Of a stretch of DNA of 64,000 nt, positions 57,521-64,000 are shown piece by piece. Origin of the DNA: Phialocephala subalpina (Eukaryota; Ascomycota; Leotiomycetes; Helotiales; Mollisiaceae); the NCBI GenBank assembly GCA_900073065.1, contig FJOG01000026.1, forward strand, positions 307,235-371,234, in the 5' to 3' direction. The notes beneath the pieces are model-generated. The model was not told the DNA's origin. It made no database searches and saw nothing but the letters and a program-made list of their open reading frames with translations. The translations under genes and the position numbers were made by a program. Numbering within the stretch: position 1 is the first letter of the stretch; every line of letters starts with the position of its first letter.

Positions 57521-58618
57521 TTAGACCCCCTGTCGCGCCTTCCCCCATTTCTTAAGCCCATCTTCCAGACTCGTCACTAGACTCCTGCTGACAGCCATCT
57601 CCTCGAAACTGCACCTATCAGTCCACCACTCCAGCCAACCTTCAACTCTGGCTCCCTCCTCAGGATCCAGCAAGCCAACACTTACATCTATCAACTCTGG
57701 TCTGAAACCACAGTGCCAGAAGACCGTCGCGCCACATTTTCCACAAAATTCCCGGGTGACTCCTTCTGAGCTTGGGTAGCTCTTTAATGTTCCCAGATCA
57801 AAGTCCAAGGGACTGCCATCTTCTTTGAAAATGTTGCATTTTGGCACAAATGCCCAGGTCTGGATCTCGAATCCTAACGATTGTCGACAGGACGTGCAAG
57901 TGCACGTCCCAGCCATGTATTTTGTATCATTATCGCGTAGGAACCAAGTCTCATTCTCCGGATTTGCAGACGAGACGGAATGAAAGGGATGACTGAGGTC
58001 AGGAAATGGCGACTGGACTTTCTTCGAAGCTTCGTTCGGTCGAGTAATGTAGAACTTGACGCCTCCACAATGGCACTGTGCTTTCAGCTTGTCGCTCGCT
58101 CGTTTCTTCTCCAAGACCCTGTAACTGTTCTCAGGCACGAACTCCTCGGTCTTGCCCCTATCCTGAAGCATCCACCTCTTCAACGGCCTTTTCGTCCCAT
58201 CGGCATCAACAATGTCGTTAAACCAGACGCTCAGTCCACCATCCAGCGTATCCTCGACCCATTTACACCCATTCCATTTTATGATTCCTTCAGTCTTGTC
58301 CCATATTCCAGTTGCGATGGCCACGCTGGGATGATCTCCAGGAGAACGGTTGATATAGGCGAAAGTATGTGCGCCGCAGATAGAACAGAAATATCGCGTG
58401 CAGACTTCGGAGCTTTTGTAAGCCGTCAAATTGAACTTCGCCGGATCGATGGTTTGGTCTGGAGGAATTGCGATGTAGGATATCCCGCAGGAACCTGAAA
58501 TACGTCTGCAGGAATTGCAGAGGCAGAGAGCCCGATCGAATGGGAGAGAGGTATTGGGGAAGTCGACCTTGTAAGTGAAGCTGCGGCAGGCGCATGTTGC
58601 TGTGACTGTCGTAGTCAT
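57521..58618 (-). CDS. Tandem GFA-domain (Mss4-like zinc fold) protein, 365 aa
   Basis: Two complete GFA units sit in one chain. Unit 1 has C9/C11, C32-x-C34-x2-C37 and C78/C81. Unit 2 has C182/C184, C239-x-C241-x2-C244 and C292/C295. Each therefore carries both the structural (C-x-C plus C-x2-C) and the catalytic-type (C-x-C-x2-C) zinc sites, unlike the short GFA protein at 13.7 kb. Motifs such as CLCNSCRRISG, YFCSICGAHTF, QCHCGGVKFYIT, CTCTSCRQSLG and FCGKCGATVFWH define the units. Double-GFA proteins are known in filamentous fungi. Glutathione-dependent formaldehyde chemistry is demonstrated for few family members, so the reaction here is unproven. The start MTTTVTATCACR fits, because the first zinc ligands come only nine residues later. 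Confidence 0.92.
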   Translation of the reverse strand: MTTTVTATCACRSFTYKVDFPNTSLPFDRALCLCNSCRRISGSCGISYIAIPPDQTIDPAKFNLTAYKSSEVCTRYFCSICGAHTFAYINRSPGDHPSVAIATGIWDKTEGIIKWNGCKWVEDTLDGGLSVWFNDIVDADGTKRPLKRWMLQDRGKTEEFVPENSYRVLEKKRASDKLKAQCHCGGVKFYITRPNEASKKVQSPFPDLSHPFHSVSSANPENETWFLRDNDTKYMAGTCTCTSCRQSLGFEIQTWAFVPKCNIFKEDGSPLDFDLGTLKSYPSSEGVTREFCGKCGATVFWHCGFRPELIDVSVGLLDPEEGARVEGWLEWWTDRCSFEEMAVSRSLVTSLEDGLKKWGKARQGV

Positions 58619-59854
58619 GATTATGAAGCTGCTGTGAGTTTGCTGAATGTTGCAGAAGGTGGTGCTTGGATGATAAGAAATACCTACACTCTTGACCTAC
58701 CGTACCCCATTCTTCACGCCCTTCCCTTGTACTTGTGCACTTCGCACATGCAAGTTGACGGGCCACATCCCCGGAATTGAGGTGCAGCTGTGCTTGGTAT
58801 CACAGTACGAAGTTTAGTATTGGAGTAAGACTGACAACGAGCAAGCAATGAAATATTGAAGAGAAGTCCAAAGTTTGGCCGACTTGGAGCTAGGGGAAAC
58901 CGGGGATAGCTGAGAATCACGTAGTCAGCCCTGCGAAGTCGGCACCATTTTGCTCGGCCGTAGTCACTAACCCGAGGTTATATCCACGATCCCCGATAAC
59001 TTTCATCTCTCCTCGCTCAAACTCTTCAACGACCCACTGCTTTTAAATTCTTACCTTACGCTATGCAAGGGAAAGTTCCGCTGTCAATGTATCAGGGGTT
59101 TGAAGATGTTTTGTTTTCTTTCCGTTCTCAGCATCAAAAACTCTCTCGACGTCACCGACTGCCGTTTTATGCGATCTGCATCTACACGAGAAGCTTCGAA
59201 AGCATGTTGCTTACAAGCCACCACATGTTCAAATCTCCCACAACAGGCGAGTGGTAACGAGAATATGTGCTGCTCTTCATAACCAGTGCGGGGAAAGACC
59301 TGTCAAAAATGTTGTTCTGCTATTGCTGCGTTTTCTCGATATGGTTGTCAAAACGAGTCAGTCCACCTTCTCATGGCGTCCCAATGTTCACGAGAAAAGA
59401 AACACGGCCGCATGCTGGTAGAACCGTGCATCCCTTGCATCATTGCGGGATGGAAACACATCGTCCGATCCTCTCAGCTCAAGTTCTGGGCTATGAAGTA
59501 TTCTCCTATCGCTAAACAGCGAGATATCGCCGCCTGTTAATGCCAAGACTTCCATTTTCTTTGTGGTTCATTCTGGAACCAATATGGATGTATATGATTG
59601 GGTTAAGATCGTTGGGCTAGGTTCCATGAGGTCCCATGAGGCTTTTGATATCTGTATTTCAGATTTCGTGGTGTGCAGGGGACGGGACTAGGTGCCGGAG
59701 GCAATATATAAGGACCCAGTCCCACGACGGTGGGTTTCTCTGTGTCACACACTCATACAGGTTCTCCTTTAAATATTCTTGGTCTCCCTCTCAATTTATT
59801 TTCAGTTACTTTCTACCAACTGTTTACAACTTGACTTGATCACACTACCTCATC
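58619..59854. other. Intergenic, no supported gene
   Basis: Divergent region between the tandem-GFA gene and the second DHA1 gene. The last 120 bases (CT-rich, AACTTGACTTGATCACACTACCTCATC-like leader) are the probable 5' UTR of the transporter. Other frames show no motif. Confidence 0.5.
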
Positions 59855-61721
59855 ATGGCGGAATCTTCAGTACCATCAGGACCACCACGAATACCTACTG
59901 CTCCTCACTCTGAGCCAGTAAACGAAGACCGAATATACGAAGCCATCACCCACAATTACCCAACCTCACCCATCAACCGCACTACAACAAACGGCTCACG
60001 AATCCGACGAACAAGCACATCACACTCCGGCCTCCATCGAACCGGCACTCACCTCTCTCACAAAGAAACACATCGAGACCCCAATCTCGATGTCAATCTC
60101 CCCTATCGAACCCTCACAGAAGATGCCGATCTCGCAGAATATACTGTCGAGAAACCAGAGGGAGAAATCGACGGTGGTCTTTCAGCTGATGGCCATTCTC
60201 GGTACAAGCTTGTTACTTTCCTCCCAAATGATCCTGAGAATCCGAAGAATTGGAGCAAGGCGTATAAATGGTATTGCACCATGGTTGTCGCTATCACTTG
60301 TTTCGTGGTAGCCTTCGCTTCATCTGTTGTTACAGCCGATATCATCGGCGTGGAGAAAGAATTCCATGTTTCTGAAGAGGTTGGACTTCTTACCATCACA
60401 TTATTCGTCGTTGGATTCGGTGTCGGTAAGTTCTCGCCCCTTCCCCAGACTTCCAAAATCCAGAACTAACACCAACAAAGGACCAATGGTATTCGCCCCC
60501 CTCTCCGAAGTCCTCGGTCGAAGATTGATATATGGAACCACCCTCCTCATCGCCGTCATCTTCATCATTCCCTGTGCCGTCTCGAAAAATATCGGCACCC
60601 TCCTCGTTTGCCGAGCCATCGACGGCATCGCCTTCTCCGCCCCCATGACCCTCGTAGGCGGCACCCTCGCTGATCTCTGGCGAACAGAAGAGCGCGGTGT
60701 CCCAATGGCCGCCTTTTCTGCTGCACCATTCATCGGTCCTGCGATCGGTCCTCTCGTTGGTGGATTTTTATCCGATGCTGCAGGATGGAGATGGTTGTAT
60801 TGGATTCAGTTGATTCTTGCTGGTATCGTGTGGGTTTTGATCACTTTCACCGTACCAGAGACCTACGCACCAACCATCCTCGCCGCACGAGCAAAAAAGA
60901 TGCGCGCAAAGACAGGAGATGAAACGCATGTCACGGAACAAGATCTCGATACCCGTCCATTCTCCGAACGTCTCTGGATCTTCTTGGTACGACCCGTCCA
61001 ACTCCTATTCCAAGAACCGATTGTATTCTTGGTATCAGTATACATGTCCGTCCTCTACGGCCTCCTTTACATGTTCTTCGTCGCCTTCCCAATCATCTAC
61101 CAAAAAGGAAAAGGCTACACAGCCGGTATCACAGGACTCATGTTCATTCCCTTGGCAATCGGTGTCGTTCTCTCCGCTTTCTGCGCACCGCTCGTCAACA
61201 AACATTACCTCAAACTCTCAAAGAAACACAACGGTTCGCCGCCAGCAGAAGTTCGACTCATTCCGATGATGATTTCATGTTGGTGTATCCCAATCGGTCT
61301 CTTCATCTTCGCTTGGACTTCTTACCCTCACCTCTCCTACTGGGGTCCAATGATGGGTGGATTCCCCGTTGGATTTGGATTCATTTTCCTCTACAACAGC
61401 GCGAATAACTATCTGGTAGATTCCTATCAACATCAAGCTGCCTCAGCACTCGCTGCCAAAACATTTTTACGATCTTTCTGGGGCGCGGGAGTTGTGCTTT
61501 TTACGACGCAAATGTATGGACGACTTGGTTATCAATGGGCATCCAGTCTTTTGGGATTCATCGCTTTGGCTTGTTGTGCGATTCCGTATGTGTTCTATTT
61601 CTTTGGGGCTGAGATCAGAAAGCGCTCGAAGTACGCGTATTCGGGAGACGACGAGGAGAACGTGAAAGGTGCAAGTGATACGGAGTTGGAGAGGCAGATG
61701 AGTTACGCCTCTGTACCCTGA
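59855..61721 (+). CDS. DHA1-type MFS multidrug transporter, 2 exons, 603 aa
   Basis: Exon 1 is 59855-60425, exon 2 is 60481-61721. The 55-bp intron starts GTAAGT, ends AAG and has a CTAAC branch; splicing gives [19 protein letters not shown], which is MFS motif A. The N-tail (about 1-130) is Ser/Thr/Arg-rich and ends [18 protein letters not shown], the usual DHA1 lead-in. Helix 5 carries the antiporter motif as [32 protein letters not shown] and [20 protein letters not shown] follow, then a second six-helix half ending [21 protein letters not shown]. The C-tail is charged and short. It is expected to be a plasma-membrane proton antiporter exporting toxicants or metabolites. It is a paralogue of the transporter at 48.4 kb but has a different intron layout. 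Confidence 0.95.
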
Positions 61722-64000
61722 AGGAAGCAAGGGGTGAGAGGGAAGAGGAAGTGGTGGGACTTGCTTTTTACCGACAAGAACAACAACTGAGGTATGACCT
61801 CGTGAAGAAAGAGATGAGCGATTGAGGCTCGTTTGCAAGGGGAGGACTACCGAGGACGGTGCGATGGAGAGCATCTGAGGTGTCGGCGAAGGAGGTTGGG
61901 TTGAGATGGGATAGAAGGACTTCGGAACAGACTGACACATAGACAAATATAATACAATAAACTTAGACATAGAACTAGACTTGGGAGGGATAGATGTGAT
62001 CTGGCGTAAGGAGAAATCTGTTCTCATTTGTTATACCACATCATGTCAGATAGACAGTTTTAATCAACCCAGCATAGAATAATCAAAGTCATATCAAATA
62101 AAATACTTCTAGCTTTGATCTCATGATTCTATAGCTTGAACAATTTTAAGTTCAAAAGCCCGCCTGGGCAGTAGATGGGAGGGAGTTTCGGGTCCGTCCC
62201 CCTTCATTCTCCAGCCAGAACTTAGCTTCGAGATGGATTTCCTGGATCTTGTTCCAAGTCTAGAAATTCAGCTACAAGTCTGGACATGGAGAACTGCCTT
62301 TCTGTGTGAAAGCTTTATCGCACGTTGACTCGACCTCTCAAATAAAATTCGGACATTGAGGCGGAATCTTCCAACAATTATTGCAAGTCTAGTGTTGTAG
62401 TCTAGCGACATTCTAGACATTGGGTTGCAGGAAAAAGTTTGTTACATGTCAAAAATCCGAAAATATTTCAGAGATTGAGATTACCCAAGTATGAAGTTCT
62501 GCTGCACCTCATAACTTCCTGGCTTCTGACGGATATTGAATCATGAAGTTGCGAATCACCACTTCCAATTTGAAAACAAACATTTCGAAAAATTGTACCA
62601 GGATTGTCACTTCTGAACGTACGAAGGACATTGGAGGTTCGTTAGGTACCGCGTGGCCGCCCCGCGCTCGTGATTCCGCTCCGCTCCGCCTTGCTGTTCG
62701 CCATCTGGTGCATGTTGTACTCCGCGGATCGAGTCCGTCGCTAGCTCCGCCGCCAGGACAGCCTTCAAGCGGTAGACCGAGGGATGAAAGTATGTTTCGA
62801 AGTAGGACATTGGCAGAAATGCTGTCGTACGGGGGTGTCACTCCTCCTCTGACCTTGAGACTTCTTCCTCTATGCCGTGTTCGAATAGATACTTGCCTGT
62901 CTTGACTTTTGACTTGGGAAGTTCTCAATACGTCTTGGCCGCTTTACCAAATCTCGAAAAGTAGGAAATGAAGATGTTGGAGTCCTGGAGAAGGTTGCAG
63001 TTGCAATATCGGCAAACGAAATATGGCTCAGGGGTTACAGAGCCGATTGAGGCTGAGTGAGACATCGACTCCCGCCCTGGTCCACCCGAGATTTGAAGCG
63101 GGTCTTCCTGTTCAACCAATCATCCCTCTTTCTTCAACTTCACCAAATTCTCACATTTGCAAGATTTTGGAAACAAATCTGGAGCATATTTGCAGGCCAA
63201 GATATTTCAAAGGTACCAAACAAGCTTAAAACAAATACATCCACAGCTCTAACTCTGCATACAAAAGAATACTGGAGAATTGATACAAGTAAGACCGAAA
63301 AAGTCAAGCGCAGACCGAGTGATCGCAGATCTTCGGGTCCACTTCGGGTACCTTTCTTCGGGCCATGCGGCAAATCCACTTGGATCAGATTCAAGCATGC
63401 CAAGACATACCATCGCAACATCAAGCAATGCCAACGTCCATCGCCAATGTGTCACTTCAACGACACAAGAACACCTTCAGCCTCATCTCAACGAAGAGCG
63501 AAACGATGGAGAGGAAGATTGGACGACTACTGGAAACGTTGGAAGTGAGGAGAGAAGAGATGAGAACTCAAACGATGACGTCTCAACTCGCAAAGCCTCG
63601 TCAGCACCCTGGCCCCAATTTTCCTCGTACGCGTAACGGATATTTTTTCTGGGTCCGTTTCTCCCACTTCACAAATCACAACTTCGCCTCAGCGACGAAC
63701 TACCGTATGTTCTATTCCTGTATGTGTTTCAAATAGGCCAAGCTTGTCTCTCTTCAGTGGCACTTCACATTTGGAGCGATTTGTTTGGTGAGAGAAGTTG
63801 AATAGGGTCAAGACCCACAATCTCCCTGCCGTATATCCCGTAAGTAGCGTGTACTGCGCAATGCATTTATTTGGTAAGGTGCAAGTGGAGTGGATTGGGT
63901 GGTAAGTGCTTTCTCTTGGGTAAGACTTCTACTCTTCTTTGATCTCTTGGAAAGGCTTCTGTTTGCTTGGAAGTTGGCTTGGCTGCTGTTATCGATACCG
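61722..64000. other. 2.3 kb terminal region, no supported gene
   Basis: AT-rich 3' flank, then a conspicuous GC-rich pocket (about 62645-62770, CTCCGCTCCGCC-like). A plus-strand stretch from 63057 has FWKQIWSIFAGQDISKVPNKL and, in another frame, ERKIGRLLETLEVRREEM. These faintly recall helical parts of fungal STAND N-terminal domains but are not assignable. Several overlapping frames up to 163 codons exist. None can be defended as a gene. Confidence 0.4.

Noticed and set aside
62509..62928. 139-codon minus-strand frame containing the GC-rich pocket
   Set aside because: Composition-driven open frame without motifs; both strands are open there, as expected for GC-rich sequence.
63057..63736. 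Possible second STAND-type N-domain remnant
   Set aside because: Only two short helix-like stretches in different frames; similarity is too weak without a profile search.
1..64000. tRNA, rRNA, CRISPR arrays, complete transposons or telomeric repeats
   Set aside because: Looked for B-box-like GGTTCGA contexts, regularly spaced repeats, transposase or reverse transcriptase motifs and TTAGGG arrays; none convincing.

Overview
The window looks like nuclear DNA of a filamentous ascomycete (Pezizomycotina, plausibly a leotiomycete, though the class is not proven by the sequence). Genes lie on both strands without operons. They carry short GT-AG introns of about 47-115 bp with CTGAC/CTAAC-type branch sites. 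The recognisable protein set (APC1/BimE, eIF2A, fungal-trans-2 regulators, DHA1 and ACS transporters, a LaeA-like methyltransferase) is typical of that group. No tRNA, rRNA, CRISPR array or intact transposase was recognised. An 827-base run of N (41300-42126) marks an assembly gap.

Layout. 1-6 kb: a decayed C-terminus of a GH3 glycosidase, a 502-aa two-TM acidic protein, and an orphan STAND/NLR-type N-terminal domain. 6.7-12.6 kb: APC1 of the anaphase-promoting complex, two exons. 13.7-15.8 kb: a short GFA-fold protein convergent with a fungal transcription-factor-like protein. 16.7-19.9 kb: an AT-hook, Pro/Gln-rich protein with diverged tandem repeats upstream and a perfect hairpin downstream. 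20-21.5 kb: a broken LaeA-like methyltransferase. 22.6-24.1 kb: an acyltransferase-3 membrane protein. 27.1-28.5 kb: a medium-chain reductase. 28.7-30.2 kb: a broken SRPK-like kinase. 31-37.2 kb: an 828-aa protein with cysteine pairs, then a WD40-type protein that may be nucleoporin Nup37. 38-44.8 kb: three adjacent dead genes (ACS-family transporter, Zn2Cys6 regulator interrupted by the gap, 2-oxoglutarate oxygenase). 45.6-46.2 kb: a degenerate repeat of about 69 bp. 48.4-61.7 kb: a dense block of intact genes (DHA1 transporter, eIF2A, fucose-permease-like transporter, tandem-GFA protein, second DHA1 transporter). The last 2.3 kb has no supported gene.

How it fits together. Housekeeping genes (APC1, eIF2A, possibly Nup37) are intact, while six or seven accessory genes are visibly dead or reduced to one domain. 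The transporter-regulator-oxygenase trio at 38-45 kb looks like the remains of one small catabolic or secondary-metabolism cluster, which is inference from adjacency. I found no clear undescribed system. The items most worth a second look are the dead trio, the solo STAND N-domain, the AT-hook gene with its flanking repeats, and the GFA protein that has Glu in place of a zinc-ligand Cys.
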